DNA of 64,000 nucleotides from the NCBI GenBank assembly GCA_030430385.1, contig JAUIFO010000012.1:1-64000 (forward strand). Reading direction: 5' to 3'. Positions 1 through 9,011 of the stretch are shown here, piece by piece. The notes below the pieces were generated by a model. It was not told the DNA's origin. It did not search any database and was given only the letters and a program-made list of their open reading frames with translations. A program made the translations under genes and the position numbers. Position 1 is the stretch's first letter. Every line of letters starts with the position of its first letter. The stretch is from Bacteroidia bacterium (lineage in GTDB: Bacteria > Bacteroidota > Bacteroidia > Flavobacteriales > Flavobacteriaceae).

Positions 1-1
1 C

Positions 2-229
2 GAAAACACACTTGTAGCAGTAGAAGTTAAAACACGTTCTACAACTGCCTTTGGAAATCCTCAAGATTTTCTAAAACCGAAACAAATTCAGCGTATTGTT
101 AAGGCAATGGATTATTATGTCACTTCAAACCAACTCGATGTTGAGGTACGTTTTGATATTATTGCTATAGTCAATGAAGGTTCAAAATTAACCATTGAAC
201 ATTTAGAAAATGCCTTTTATCACTTCTAA
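2..229 (+). CDS. YraN family (UPF0102) protein, 3' end only
   Basis: Only the last 75 codons lie in the window; the gene begins upstream of base 1. The translation has the VEVKTR motif near its start, followed by a conserved phenylalanine-glycine and a late RFDI segment. This matches the C-terminal half of the YraN/UPF0102 family, a small PD-(D/E)XK nuclease-like fold whose role is poorly known. The ExK of VEVK would be part of the nuclease-like active site. The stop codon lies 2 bases from the stop of the convergent PLP enzyme gene, so there is no room for a terminator between them. Identification is from motif pattern and length; function is unassigned. Confidence 0.8.
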   Translation, partial: ENTLVAVEVKTRSTTAFGNPQDFLKPKQIQRIVKAMDYYVTSNQLDVEVRFDIIAIVNEGSKLTIEHLENAFYHF

Positions 230-231
230 TC

Positions 232-2091
232 TTAAGAGATAGTATTTACAAATTCCTGGAAGACTTCTTTATGTCGTTCTAAATCCATTTTAGGCGATAA
301 AGCCACACGAGCAATATAATCTTTGTCTCCTTCTTTAGTCGTACCTTGAGTTGATGTTGCAGGAATGGTCCAATAGCATCCTTTAAGTTGGCCGTAACTC
401 ACACAGTATTTACTTTCTGAAGGAATCTTAGTAATCATAGCATTAATCAATTTATGATTTAGGGCTCTTTTGTATGCTTCTTTGTCTTCTGCTGTTTCTC
501 CTTTCGTCGGAAGGTCTAATGAAAATACCGAAGGCGTAAATCCTTCTTTTGCTAATGCTTCGGAAACAAAGTTGATTTTAGCGGAAGGTAATACGTCCTC
601 AATAAAGGTTACAAACGCTCTAGTGTTACTGTAGGCATCCTGTATTCTTTGAATCATAGAAGGCATTTGTGTTGCTAATATTTCCAGCTGAAGCTGTGTC
701 GCTTCATTGTCGCATAAGATTAAATGATGCTCAACATATTTGATTAATGGTGCTGCCACGGTATTACCAATACAGTAACCAGCTGTACATTTTCCGCCAC
801 TTGGAAATTTAGAGCCACTAGCATAAGAAATCGTTCTCACTGTAGAAAGTGTTTTGCCTTCACCGAGAAAATGAACATTCGGACAAAACGTTTGGTCTAA
901 AATAAAAACAGGAGCCACAGCTGTTAAACCTGAATTTGTTTGACGCTCTTTTTCAAGTGCAGCTTTCAACTGCTTCAACTCAGGAACTTCAACTCTTGGA
1001 TTTGTTGGAATTTCAGCAATGATATAAGGCACAGCATCTTCATGAGCAATGGCATCTAAAACATGTTCAATACTACGAACCATATCATTGTTGCCATCAA
1101 CAGGAAGATCAACAATTTGTACATTGTCAAAGCAAGCAGCAACACGTCTCGCCTGATCGTTTGTGCCTCCATAACAATTTGGCGGAACGACAAACTTTAT
1201 AGCTTTTCCTTTATAATGTTCTTGCGCATAATGCACTAATCCCATCATAATTGCATACTGGATGGAAAGTCCGCTTGATCCAATAAGTGGTTTGGTATTT
1301 ACACCAGCAACAGATTGGATCGTATCCATGACTAATGCTTTATTTGAAGACGAATATGAATTTTTATCTACAGGCTTTTCGGTTGAAATGGCTTTTAAAA
1401 GTTTCAGACAATTATCTGGAGTCATTGCTATAGATTCTCGTCGTCTAACATGTTGTATTTCTGAAATGTATTCTGAATTTTTATTGCCGTTAATGATAAT
1501 AACACTTCCTAAAGTGTTATAAAGAGTAATGTAAAAGTCGATATTAGGATGTAGTGTGCTGTCAGAAACAGGTTGCTTCGAAATATATATCGTTGTACCT
1601 TCATATTGAGCTGCTTCGTTTAAATCGCTAACTTGTTTTAATTCAAAATTGTAGTTATAAACACGTTTTAGTAGATCTGCGTCAAAAGACTCAGGTAGTT
1701 CATCATAAATAATCGTTGTGCTTTTATGTTCTAATAAGTTGTTCCGAAGGATAGCCAAAATAGGCATTACTTGAGAAGAAAAACTTATAACGTGCTCAGG
1801 ATGTAAAACGTAACGTTTTGCAATAGTCCATTCTAAAACACAAGATAAAGGATGACCCAATCTAATATAATCGTACGCTGTTGGCAATTGCACTAGTGCA
1901 GCAGTTTCGAATATATTTTGAGTAAAAAGCGTTTCAAATTGCTCTAAAAATTGAACTTTAGCCAAAGGTTCATCATAAATATCAAGTCTATGAGTTGTAA
2001 GATTTAACCAATCTGAGGGTAAGTTCTTAATAAGATTCTCTATATAGTTTTGTACGTTGTGGTACGTCATAATTTGTTCTTTAGAAATCAC
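232..2091 (-). CDS. PLP-dependent enzyme of the Cys/Met metabolism family with extended N-terminus
   Basis: A 619-residue protein, much longer than the usual 380-400 of cystathionine gamma-synthase-like enzymes. Residues from about 260 onward resemble the catalytic core: a glycine/serine stretch, an NCYGGT motif, a PTNPRVEV segment, and an SGSKF motif that probably holds the Schiff-base lysine. Residues 1-250 contain YDYIRLGHP (75-81 YIRLGHP), which looks like the YxRxGNPT motif of the family but is separated from the core by a long insert. Substrate is unknown. It is last in a leftward run after nadD (10 bp gap). A second start at the eighth codon is possible. Family assignment is firm, the reaction is not. 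Confidence 0.75.
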   Translation of the reverse strand: MISKEQIMTYHNVQNYIENLIKNLPSDWLNLTTHRLDIYDEPLAKVQFLEQFETLFTQNIFETAALVQLPTAYDYIRLGHPLSCVLEWTIAKRYVLHPEHVISFSSQVMPILAILRNNLLEHKSTTIIYDELPESFDADLLKRVYNYNFELKQVSDLNEAAQYEGTTIYISKQPVSDSTLHPNIDFYITLYNTLGSVIIINGNKNSEYISEIQHVRRRESIAMTPDNCLKLLKAISTEKPVDKNSYSSSNKALVMDTIQSVAGVNTKPLIGSSGLSIQYAIMMGLVHYAQEHYKGKAIKFVVPPNCYGGTNDQARRVAACFDNVQIVDLPVDGNNDMVRSIEHVLDAIAHEDAVPYIIAEIPTNPRVEVPELKQLKAALEKERQTNSGLTAVAPVFILDQTFCPNVHFLGEGKTLSTVRTISYASGSKFPSGGKCTAGYCIGNTVAAPLIKYVEHHLILCDNEATQLQLEILATQMPSMIQRIQDAYSNTRAFVTFIEDVLPSAKINFVSEALAKEGFTPSVFSLDLPTKGETAEDKEAYKRALNHKLINAMITKIPSESKYCVSYGQLKGCYWTIPATSTQGTTKEGDKDYIARVALSPKMDLERHKEVFQEFVNTIS

Positions 2092-2101
2092 AAAAATGGG
2101 T

Positions 2102-2680
2102 TTATTTATAAAAATTCATCTCGTCTAAGTAAATCCACGTGGCTTCAGGAAGCATGGGTCTTACATTTTTACCATCTTTGATCGCAGCTCGAATAAAGGT
2201 TGATGAGAGTTCCATAATTGGTGCTTCAACTCTGTGAATTTTAGAATGTGTTGAAAATTGAGTATCAACCTGACCTTCAGAGATTCTTGGATACACGTAT
2301 ATATGATGATTATCGAGGATCAATTGGTAATTTTTCCACTTGTGAAAACTCTTCAGATTATCTTCTCCCATAATTAAAGCAAACTCATAATTGGGATATT
2401 TTTCCTGAAGATAGGTGAGTGTATTGATGGTGTAGTTTGGCTGCGGAAGGTTAAACTCGATATCACTTGGTTCCAGTTTGTCATAGTGTTCTGTAGCGAG
2501 GTATACCATTTCGTAACGTTGTCTGTTATCTAGTAAAGAACTTTTCTTTTTAAACGGACTATGTGGTGTGACCACAAACCAAATTTTATCTAAATCGCTG
2601 TACTCTGCTAAATGGTTTGCAATCGTTAAATGCCCTACATGAATGGGATTAAAAGTCCCAAAGTACAATCCGATTTTCAT
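2102..2680 (-). CDS. nadD: Nicotinate-nucleotide adenylyltransferase NadD
   Basis: 192 residues. It transfers AMP from ATP to nicotinate mononucleotide, the step before NAD synthetase, in the cytoplasm. The nucleotidyltransferase signature GTFNPIHVGH is at residues 8-17, with the two catalytic histidines at 14 and 17. The late SSTFIR motif near residue 160 is the second ATP-binding signature (usually SSTxIR). Length is normal. It sits 3 bp downstream of gmk and 10 bp upstream of the PLP enzyme, in a leftward operon that begins with yicC. Confidence 0.95.
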   Translation of the reverse strand: MKIGLYFGTFNPIHVGHLTIANHLAEYSDLDKIWFVVTPHSPFKKKSSLLDNRQRYEMVYLATEHYDKLEPSDIEFNLPQPNYTINTLTYLQEKYPNYEFALIMGEDNLKSFHKWKNYQLILDNHHIYVYPRISEGQVDTQFSTHSKIHRVEAPIMELSSTFIRAAIKDGKNVRPMLPEATWIYLDEMNFYK

Positions 2681-2683
2681 ATC

Positions 2684-3274
2684 TTATTTATTTATAAAAT
2701 TAGACACGAGTTTGTAGGCGTTATCTAAAGCTACATCAAGGTCTTTGTTGAGAACTATCTCATCAAAAAGAGGCGCTGTTGCTAATTCGGCAGGAGCTTT
2801 TGCAACACGCATACTTATTTTTTCTGGACTTTCTTCACCACGTTCTTTAAGTCTGATGATAAGCTCATTTAAATCGGGTGGTTTTACAAATACAGCTAAA
2901 GTTTCTTTAGGAAATTTTTTCTTGATTCTCAAACCTCCAGAAACGTCAATATCAAAAATAACATGCTTGCCCTTAGCCCAAATACGTTCAACTTCTGCTT
3001 TTAAAGTACCATAAAAATTATCTCGATACACTTCTTCCCATTCTAAAAACTCATCATTTTTAATTTTGTTTTTAAAGGCTTTAAGGTCTAAAAAATAGTA
3101 ATCTTTTCCATGAACTTCTTGTCCGCGTTTTTCTCTTGAAGTAGCAGATATAGAAAACTCTAAGTTAAGTTCTTCTTGTTTTAAAAGATGCCTCACAATG
3201 GTGGTTTTTCCCGAACCAGAAGGTGCAGAAAACACAATGAGTTTTCCTTTTTTTATGTTAGTTTTATCAGACAA
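2684..3274 (-). CDS. gmk: Guanylate kinase
   Basis: 196 residues. It phosphorylates GMP to GDP with ATP. The P-loop APSGSGKT is at residues 17-24, and the GMP-binding region with SREKRGQEVHGKDYYF follows at about 45-60. It lies 11 bp downstream of yicC and 3 bp before nadD, so the three are very likely one transcript. yicC next to gmk is a common pairing across bacteria. Confidence 0.96.
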   Translation of the reverse strand: MSDKTNIKKGKLIVFSAPSGSGKTTIVRHLLKQEELNLEFSISATSREKRGQEVHGKDYYFLDLKAFKNKIKNDEFLEWEEVYRDNFYGTLKAEVERIWAKGKHVIFDIDVSGGLRIKKKFPKETLAVFVKPPDLNELIIRLKERGEESPEKISMRVAKAPAELATAPLFDEIVLNKDLDVALDNAYKLVSNFINK

Positions 3275-3285
3275 AATGTATTTTT

Positions 3286-4146
3286 TTAAAGTACGTTCAA
3301 TAATTGTTCCTTAATTTTTTCAAGTTCATCTTTCATTTGAACCACTAACTTTTGCATAGGTGCAAAGTTTGACTTTGAGCCTATGGTATTAATTTCTCTT
3401 CCCATTTCCTGAGCAATGAAACCAAGCTTTTTTCCATTAGAGTCACTACTAGACAAGGCTTTTAAGAAATAGTCTAAATGATTTTTTAAACGCACTTTTT
3501 CTTCGGTGATATCAAACTTTTCAATATAGTAAACCAATTCTTGTTCAAATCGGTTTTCATCTACTTTCTCTTTTATTTCAGCAATACCTCTGTTAAGTCG
3601 TTCACGAACACCTTCAATACGTTCGGGATCCATATCAATAACCTTATCGAGAAGTGTTGCGATGTTTTCAACGCGTTGTGTGAAATCTAACTCCAGAGTT
3701 TTACCTTCATCTATTCTGTATGTGTGAATTTTTTCCAGACTTTCATCAATAGCTTCAGCAATTTGGATCCACTCATCTTCATCAATATCATCACGTTCTG
3801 TAGTAACCGCATCAGGAAGTCGAATAGCCATCTTAAGATATTCGGTGTCTTCTCCAGTGCTAATAACCGACTTTAATTGTTTGATATATTGTTTTACAAC
3901 AGATTGATTGATTTGCGTTGAGGTTTCTTCACCTGTTATTTCCATAAACAACGAAAAATCGACCTTACCTCTTACCAATTTAGAGGCAATTAGTTTTCTA
4001 ATGCTCAATTCTTTTTCGCGATACAGCGAAGGCATTCTAGCATTAAGATCGAGATTCTTACTGTTTAATGATTTTATTTCAATGGATATTTTTTTTGTTG
4101 GAAGCTGTAACACAGACTTACCATAACCTGTCATTGATTGTATCAT
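3286..4146 (-). CDS. yicC: YicC family endoribonuclease
   Basis: 286 residues, normal for the family. The N-terminal MTGYGKS signature at residues 5-11 and the C-terminal region reading GREINTIGSKSN are hallmarks of YicC (YicC_N plus DUF1732). YicC proteins have been described as endoribonucleases acting on small RNAs or mRNA. It is first in the leftward operon yicC-gmk-nadD-PLP enzyme. A TAnnTTTG element lies about 23 bp upstream of its start on the same strand. Confidence 0.93.
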   Translation of the reverse strand: MIQSMTGYGKSVLQLPTKKISIEIKSLNSKNLDLNARMPSLYREKELSIRKLIASKLVRGKVDFSLFMEITGEETSTQINQSVVKQYIKQLKSVISTGEDTEYLKMAIRLPDAVTTERDDIDEDEWIQIAEAIDESLEKIHTYRIDEGKTLELDFTQRVENIATLLDKVIDMDPERIEGVRERLNRGIAEIKEKVDENRFEQELVYYIEKFDITEEKVRLKNHLDYFLKALSSSDSNGKKLGFIAQEMGREINTIGSKSNFAPMQKLVVQMKDELEKIKEQLLNVL

Positions 4147-4168
4147 GAACTAATTTTAAAAAGTTGCA

Positions 4169-4176
4169 CAAAGGTA
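4169..4176 (-). promoter_or_regulatory. -7 promoter element for the yicC operon
   Basis: Read on the minus strand the bases are TACCTTTG, a full match to the Bacteroidota -7 consensus TAnnTTTG. It ends about 22 bases before the yicC start. I see no TTG at the expected 17-21 bp upstream, so the -33 half is weak. Confidence 0.5.
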
Positions 4177-4221
4177 AGAAAATCATTGCGGTTTAATTAT
4201 CGTGTACTAGGTTAAAAACGG

Positions 4222-4229
4222 TAACTTTG
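4222..4229 (+). promoter_or_regulatory. -7 promoter element for the thioesterase gene
   Basis: TAACTTTG matches TAnnTTTG and ends 18 bases before the ATG at 4248. The reading frame can be extended upstream to a TTG at 4227, but that codon lies inside this element. The ATG is therefore the better start. No clear -33 TTG is seen. Confidence 0.5.
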
Positions 4230-4247
4230 CATTCCAAATTTAAAAAT

Positions 4248-4724
4248 ATGTACAAAAAAGAATTTGAAATACGATGGAGTGATGTTGATGCTAACGGACA
4301 TTTAGCAAATTCGGCTTATGTGAATTATATGAGCCATACACGTGTTGGTTTTTTTAAAAAGGCGAACTTATCACTAGAAGAGTTGCTGAATACTGGAATT
4401 GGACCTATCATTTTTTCTGAACAGATTTATTATTTTAAAGAGTCTTTTTTGAGTGAAACGATTTCGGTAAGCCTAGCGGTTTCTGGTTTAAGTGAAGACT
4501 TTAGATTTTTTAGGTTTGAACATAATTTTTACAATAAAGAAGGGAAACATTTAGCAACTTGTGATGTGTTAGGATCTTGGATTGACCTAAAAACGAGAAA
4601 GCTTGCGACCTTACCAGAACACCTAAAACTTATAATAGATCAATTTCCAAAAGCCGATCATTTTAAAGTCTTAACAAAGGAAGATACTAGAGTAGCAGGC
4701 AAGCGACCATTAGATTTAAGGTAA
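4248..4724 (+). CDS. Hotdog-fold acyl-CoA thioesterase
   Basis: 158 residues from the chosen ATG. The opening RWSDVDANGHLANSAYVNY is the 4HBT signature. The aspartate in WSDVDxxGH is the usual catalytic residue of the 4-hydroxybenzoyl-CoA/YbgC-like thioesterases. It probably hydrolyses an acyl-CoA in the cytoplasm; the chain is not predictable. An upstream TTG start at 4227 is rejected because it falls within the promoter element. The 3' end overlaps the convergent DMT permease gene by 9 bp. Confidence 0.85.
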   Translation: MYKKEFEIRWSDVDANGHLANSAYVNYMSHTRVGFFKKANLSLEELLNTGIGPIIFSEQIYYFKESFLSETISVSLAVSGLSEDFRFFRFEHNFYNKEGKHLATCDVLGSWIDLKTRKLATLPEHLKLIIDQFPKADHFKVLTKEDTRVAGKRPLDLR

Positions 4725-5609
4725 AGCCTTAGGTTTTTTAGTTACTAAAAATACGCCTGAGAAAATTAAAAGCATTGCCAAGAGTTTAACAGGACTTACA
4801 GCATCAACACCCATTATAATTGCAAAAAGTCCAGCAATTACAGGTTGCAAATAAATAAAGACACCAACCGTTGAAGCTTTCAACGATTTTAGTGCTAAAG
4901 GATTTAAGATATAAGTAGCAAAGGTTGCTCCAACGATCACAAACAACACAGAAAACCAAGCATAAGGTGTAAAGCTATCCCATTGAATTTCTGTGACTTC
5001 ATTATATCCAAAAGGCAATACCAAAATAGCGCCAAACAAAAACAACCATTTAACAAATGTAAAAGGATGGTACTTTGCAGTGAGTTTTTTGATAATTATG
5101 ATATAGATGCTATAAGAGACTGCATTAATAAAAATAAAGGTGTTTCCTAAGGGAACGTTGTCACCAATTCGTGTTGATTTTCCAAGAAGCGTCAGAAGGA
5201 TTCCGCCACAAAACCCAAGAAACACGCCAAGAATTTTTAAACGCGTAATTTTTTCAGAAAGAAAAAAAGAAGACAGAACAAGTATAATAATTGGCGTTAT
5301 GGTCATAATCACCGAAGCGTGAATAGGAGAGGTGAGTTCTAAGCCTTTTAAAAATAACAACATGTTAACAGCAACACCAAATACGGCTGCTAAAAAAAAG
5401 GTAATAAAATCTTTACGCTCTATTTTTTCTTGCTTTGAAAACAAACCTAAAATCCAGAATAAAACCATAGCGCCAACAACTCGAAGTAAAACAAAAGCAA
5501 AAGGTTTTACAAAGTTTTCATTAATGACGGTTTTTGCAAAAGTGTAGTTCAGACCATAAAGTAACTGAACCATAAACACAGCGAATATTGCAAACTTTCT
5601 ACTATTCAT
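4716..5609 (-). CDS. EamA/DMT-superfamily permease
   Basis: 297 residues from the ATG at 5609. The protein is almost all membrane segments, about ten, in two related EamA halves of five. The end of each half carries a glycine-rich helix (LGVFLGFCGGILLTLLG and LLIFSGVFLVT). Such proteins export or import small metabolites at the inner membrane; the substrate is not predictable. An upstream start at 5660 would run deep into the ArsC-like gene and give a non-hydrophobic start, so the inner ATG is preferred. That ATG overlaps the ArsC-like stop by 8 bp, suggesting translational coupling. The 3' end overlaps the thioesterase gene by 9 bp. Confidence 0.88.
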   Translation of the reverse strand: MNSRKFAIFAVFMVQLLYGLNYTFAKTVINENFVKPFAFVLLRVVGAMVLFWILGLFSKQEKIERKDFITFFLAAVFGVAVNMLLFLKGLELTSPIHASVIMTITPIIILVLSSFFLSEKITRLKILGVFLGFCGGILLTLLGKSTRIGDNVPLGNTFIFINAVSYSIYIIIIKKLTAKYHPFTFVKWLFLFGAILVLPFGYNEVTEIQWDSFTPYAWFSVLFVIVGATFATYILNPLALKSLKASTVGVFIYLQPVIAGLFAIIMGVDAVSPVKLLAMLLIFSGVFLVTKKPKALP

Positions 5610-5961
5610 TAACAGATAAATAGTCTTTAGCAGCTTGAACAGTTTTAGGACTGTTTCCAATAAATATGGTGTTGTCTATAACCAGTACAGGTCGCTTCAA
5701 AAATGTGTAATGGTCTAGAATATAACGTTTGTAATCAGACTCATCTAAACTCATGTCTTTAAGTCCCATTTCCTTATAAAGCTTAGCGCGTTTACTAAAC
5801 AATGCTTCATAGCTTCCTGCTAATGCTTTAAGGTGTTCAATTTGTTTTACTGTGATCTCTTCGGTTTTGATATCCTGAAATTTAAAATCACTTGATAAAT
5901 TAAGGTCCTTTAGGATTTTTATACACGTACTACATGTTTTGAGATAGAAAAATATTTTCAT
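5602..5961 (-). CDS. ArsC/Spx-like thioredoxin-fold protein
   Basis: 119 residues with an N-terminal CSTC motif at residues 10-13 and a later KRPVLVIDN segment. Together these are the ArsC/Spx/YffB family pattern. The paired cysteines are closer to Spx or YffB than to classical glutaredoxin-type ArsC, where only the first cysteine is catalytic. It could be an arsenate reductase-like oxidoreductase or a redox sensor; the sequence does not decide. It overlaps the downstream DMT permease start by 8 bp, so the two are co-expressed. Confidence 0.85.
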   Translation of the reverse strand: MKIFFYLKTCSTCIKILKDLNLSSDFKFQDIKTEEITVKQIEHLKALAGSYEALFSKRAKLYKEMGLKDMSLDESDYKRYILDHYTFLKRPVLVIDNTIFIGNSPKTVQAAKDYLSVNE

Positions 5962-6041
5962 AGACTGTTATTTACACTACAAAGAAAGCAGAATAAATAC
6001 ACATAAACCCAATAATTAGATAACATTTATCAATACAAATG

Positions 6042-6773
6042 TCAATAAATTGATATAGCAGTATCTATAGTGTCATAAGGAACAATGAATTCAATGATTC
6101 CTTGAGAATAAGAAGCAATTTCGTAAGGGTTATAAAGTATAATGACACCTTCATCATTAAAACCTATACTTTCTGGAAGTTGAAAATCCTTTCCAAAGAA
6201 CACATCGTTAATTGTAGAGGTATCGTCTTCAGAATGAAGCTCTTCCATTAATTTTTGTTGTACAATTTCAGATAAGGCTGGAAGGTCTTCTACAAGATCT
6301 GAATTTGAGAACACTGCTCCAGTTTCAGCATTAAAATTGAAGAATTTTACATTGGTATTTCCGTGAGCACCTCCTGTATCTAAATAGGTTGTTAATGCAA
6401 TACAGATTAATTGTTCAGATCGATATACAACTTCACCGTCTACAAAATATTCCCATTGTTGCGAGGACTCAGGAAAATCGGTTTTAAAGGTGCTGTATTC
6501 TTTATTGAATTGCGCTAAGGCTTGCTCTATTGATGCTTCGGAAATAGACCCTTCAGAAAAATTACTTTGCGCGATGATATGTTGTGCAAGGGTTTTATTG
6601 ATACGGTTTGCAACAGTATTTGTACCTTGCGCTTTAGGAATATTTATGGCAATATCTGCAACTTCTGAAGTTTCGATACTATCTTCAACAAAGTCTAATT
6701 TCACAGCCTCTTTACAAGACCATAGAAGTGAGGTTAATAAGAATACAATAAAATACCTTTTTGAGAACACCAT
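6042..6773 (-). CDS. Lipoprotein with DUF4163/DUF3298 domains
   Basis: 243 residues. The N-terminus is a lipoprotein signal ending in LLWSC, with the lipidated cysteine at residue 20. The mature part has a DUF4163-like region, then a DUF3298 region containing YLDTGGAHGNTNVKFFNF at about 130-150 and FIVPYDTI near the end. This pair occurs in RsiV-like anti-sigma and peptidoglycan deacetylase-associated proteins, where it may bind a cell-wall ligand. Exact role is unknown. The upstream region on this strand has TTG, 17 bases, then TACCTTTA, a near match to the family promoter. Confidence 0.8.
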   Translation of the reverse strand: MVFSKRYFIVFLLTSLLWSCKEAVKLDFVEDSIETSEVADIAINIPKAQGTNTVANRINKTLAQHIIAQSNFSEGSISEASIEQALAQFNKEYSTFKTDFPESSQQWEYFVDGEVVYRSEQLICIALTTYLDTGGAHGNTNVKFFNFNAETGAVFSNSDLVEDLPALSEIVQQKLMEELHSEDDTSTINDVFFGKDFQLPESIGFNDEGVIILYNPYEIASYSQGIIEFIVPYDTIDTAISIY

Positions 6774-6867
6774 AGTTTTACCAAATTATACAATAAAGGT
6801 ATTACAACCATTTGAATACAACGAATTAAAGTTTAAATTTATTACGTAATAGTTCTAAGCTTATTTT

Positions 6868-8007
6868 ATGAAATTCAATACCAAAACAATACATGGCGGA
6901 CAAGAGCTAGATCCTGCGTATGGTTCTGTAATGCCTCCAATTTATCAAACATCAACCTATGCTCAGTCTACGCCAGGAGGCCATAAAGGATATGAATATT
7001 CTCGAACTCATAATCCAACACGACACGCTTTAGAAAAAGCCATTGCCTGTTTAGAAAATGGTCAATATGGTTTAGCTTTTGGATCAGGATTAGCAGCAAT
7101 TGACGCTGTAGTAAAACTTTTGAAGCCAGGTGATGAGGTGATTTGCACGAATGATCTTTATGGTGGAACGTATAGGTTGTTTACTAAAGTGTTTGAAAAT
7201 TTTGGTGTTAAATTTCATTTTATAGGAATGTCTAATGCTTCAAACATTACGCAATACATTAATGCAAACACTAAATTGATTTGGATAGAAACACCAACCA
7301 ATCCAATGATGCAGATTATTGATATAAAGGCTACTGCTGAGATTGCAAAAAAGCATCAAATCCTTCTTGGAGTTGATAATACATTTGCAACACCTTATTT
7401 ACAGCAACCACTCACTTTAGGAGCAGATATTGTGATGCATTCTGTTACAAAATATTTAGGAGGTCACAGTGACTTGGTTATGGGAGCTCTGGTTGTTAAA
7501 GACAGCGCATTGGCAGAAAGATTATATTTTATTCAAAATGCAAGTGGTGCGATTTGCGGACCTCAAGACAGCTTTTTGGCTTTACGAGGTATAAAAACCC
7601 TTCATGTGAGAATGCAACGGCATTGTGAAAACGGTAAAGCTGTTGCGCAGTTTTTAGCAAGCCATCCTAAAATTGAAAAGGTCTATTGGCCTGGATTTGA
7701 ACTCCATCCTAATCACGATATTGCTAAATCTCAAATGAATGATTTTGGTGGCATGGTATCCTTTACAACTAAAGGGAATAATTATGAAGAGGCTATTAAA
7801 ATAGTAGAACGTTTAAAAGTGTTCACATTAGCTGAATCTTTAGGAGGAGTTGAGTCACTTGCTGGACATCCTGCGAGTATGACACATGCGAGTATTCCAA
7901 AAGCAGAACGCGAGAAAACAGGAGTTGTAGATTCGTTGATTAGGTTGAGTGTTGGGATTGAAGATCAAGATGATTTGATAGCTGACCTTAAACAAGCTAT
8001 TGGGTAA
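6868..8007 (+). CDS. Cystathionine gamma-synthase / gamma-lyase-type PLP enzyme
   Basis: 379 residues, the normal length. Visible family motifs are YSRTHNPTR (phosphate binding from the neighbouring subunit), FGSGLAAIDAV, DLYGGTYRLF, ETPTNP, VDNTFATPYLQQP and HSVTKYLGGHSD with the Schiff-base lysine. C-terminal SLGGVESLAGHPASMTHAS is typical of the gamma-family. It makes or cleaves cystathionine in methionine/cysteine metabolism. Synthase (metB) and lyase (mccB) cannot be told apart from sequence alone and no neighbour helps. It appears monocistronic. Confidence 0.9.
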   Translation: MKFNTKTIHGGQELDPAYGSVMPPIYQTSTYAQSTPGGHKGYEYSRTHNPTRHALEKAIACLENGQYGLAFGSGLAAIDAVVKLLKPGDEVICTNDLYGGTYRLFTKVFENFGVKFHFIGMSNASNITQYINANTKLIWIETPTNPMMQIIDIKATAEIAKKHQILLGVDNTFATPYLQQPLTLGADIVMHSVTKYLGGHSDLVMGALVVKDSALAERLYFIQNASGAICGPQDSFLALRGIKTLHVRMQRHCENGKAVAQFLASHPKIEKVYWPGFELHPNHDIAKSQMNDFGGMVSFTTKGNNYEEAIKIVERLKVFTLAESLGGVESLAGHPASMTHASIPKAEREKTGVVDSLIRLSVGIEDQDDLIADLKQAIG

Positions 8008-8010
8008 AAC

Positions 8011-8036
8011 AAAAAAAGGCTAAAACAGCCTTAACT
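8011..8036 (-). terminator. Rho-independent terminator between convergent genes
   Basis: A 6-bp stem AAGGCT/AGCCTT with a 5-base loop (8016-8032). On the minus strand it is followed by a run of seven T, serving the outer-membrane protein gene. On the plus strand the tail is only AACTTT, so it is weaker for the PLP enzyme gene. Confidence 0.65.
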
Positions 8037-8057
8037 TTAATTAGTATTTTGAAGGAT

Positions 8058-8855
8058 TTAGTCTAAGTAATAGATATAACCAAAATTTAACCACACTAAC
8101 CAGTCATTAGCTTTGTTGGAATCTAAGTTATGATCAAGACCATCAACTTCATTATTGAAGAAATGTTGCCATCTTAAATCGACCATTAAATCAGATAATA
8201 CAGTTAATTTATACCTTGTACCAACACTTCCAACGATAGACCATGTTGTGCCACTTCCATTAAACAAGAAAGGATCTTCAATCGTATTAGGATCTGCAGC
8301 AAGAACCCAAGGTTGATAAAAATTAAACATGTTGTTGATGTTACCATCACCAAATGATGTAGATACCTCAGGATTGTATGAGGTAAAGTGCACACCTAAG
8401 CTTATAAATGGTGCAAAAGAATAACTAAACGCTTGAAAGGATCTAATACTTTTTGGAAAGAATTCAATTTGTGTACCAATATCAAAGTTGTTGGCAACAC
8501 CAGAATGAGCCGCTAATCGTGGACCACGCTCAGCATATTCGCCAAAATGATTCAGTTGAGTTCTATTCCAAGAAATTTCATTTCTAAGTTTGAAATGATC
8601 GTTGAAATAAGTGTCAGTGGTGTAACAATTACAATCTGCTCGGTAAGCAAAATTGATATAATGCACAATACCAATACCAATACCAGTATTACCTGAATTG
8701 GTTTCAAAATCATTTCGAATACCAAAATCAGACTGAAACGCAACTGGACCAGCAATAACGCCAATTTCATGAGAAAATCCGAGTTGAGCAAACACTCCAT
8801 TTATACCCAAAAAAAACATGAATACAAATGATAATTGTTTAAAATTAAGCGTCAT
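8058..8855 (-). CDS. Flavobacterial outer-membrane protein, THC0290_0291-like
   Basis: 265 residues with a signal peptide ending in GVFAQ. The mature chain is rich in aromatic, glycine and short alternating hydrophobic stretches, as in a small outer-membrane beta-barrel. The N-terminal GFSHEIGVIAGPVAFQSDFG and the central CNCYTT remind me of the THC0290_0291 family of Flavobacteriaceae. I give that name from memory of the pattern, not from a search. Function is unknown. It has its own well-formed promoter upstream. Confidence 0.7.
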   Translation of the reverse strand: MTLNFKQLSFVFMFFLGINGVFAQLGFSHEIGVIAGPVAFQSDFGIRNDFETNSGNTGIGIGIVHYINFAYRADCNCYTTDTYFNDHFKLRNEISWNRTQLNHFGEYAERGPRLAAHSGVANNFDIGTQIEFFPKSIRSFQAFSYSFAPFISLGVHFTSYNPEVSTSFGDGNINNMFNFYQPWVLAADPNTIEDPFLFNGSGTTWSIVGSVGTRYKLTVLSDLMVDLRWQHFFNNEVDGLDHNLDSNKANDWLVWLNFGYIYYLD

Positions 8856-8887
8856 AGGTTCCTATTTGTTTAGGGAGCAATTGTTAA

Positions 8888-8918
8888 CAAATATATAAAA
8901 ACTGGTATAACTACCAAA
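8888..8918 (-). promoter_or_regulatory. Complete Bacteroidota promoter (TTTG-N19-TATATTTG)
   Basis: Read on the minus strand, TTTG (8918-8915) is followed by 19 bases and TATATTTG (8895-8888). Both halves and the spacing fit the -33/-7 consensus. It drives the outer-membrane protein gene, with a leader of about 30 bases. This is one of the two best promoters in the window. Confidence 0.75.
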
Positions 8919-9011
8919 CAAAAGTAATTACCCAATTAAAAATTTATAATATTTTGTTTTTTTCAATTTTGAGAATATCAAAAAAAAACAGCATTAGAAT
9001 TAAAGATAATG

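Noticed and set aside
4227..4247. Upstream TTG start for the thioesterase gene
   Set aside because: It lies inside the TAACTTTG promoter element and adds a non-conserved prefix; the ATG at 4248 fits better.
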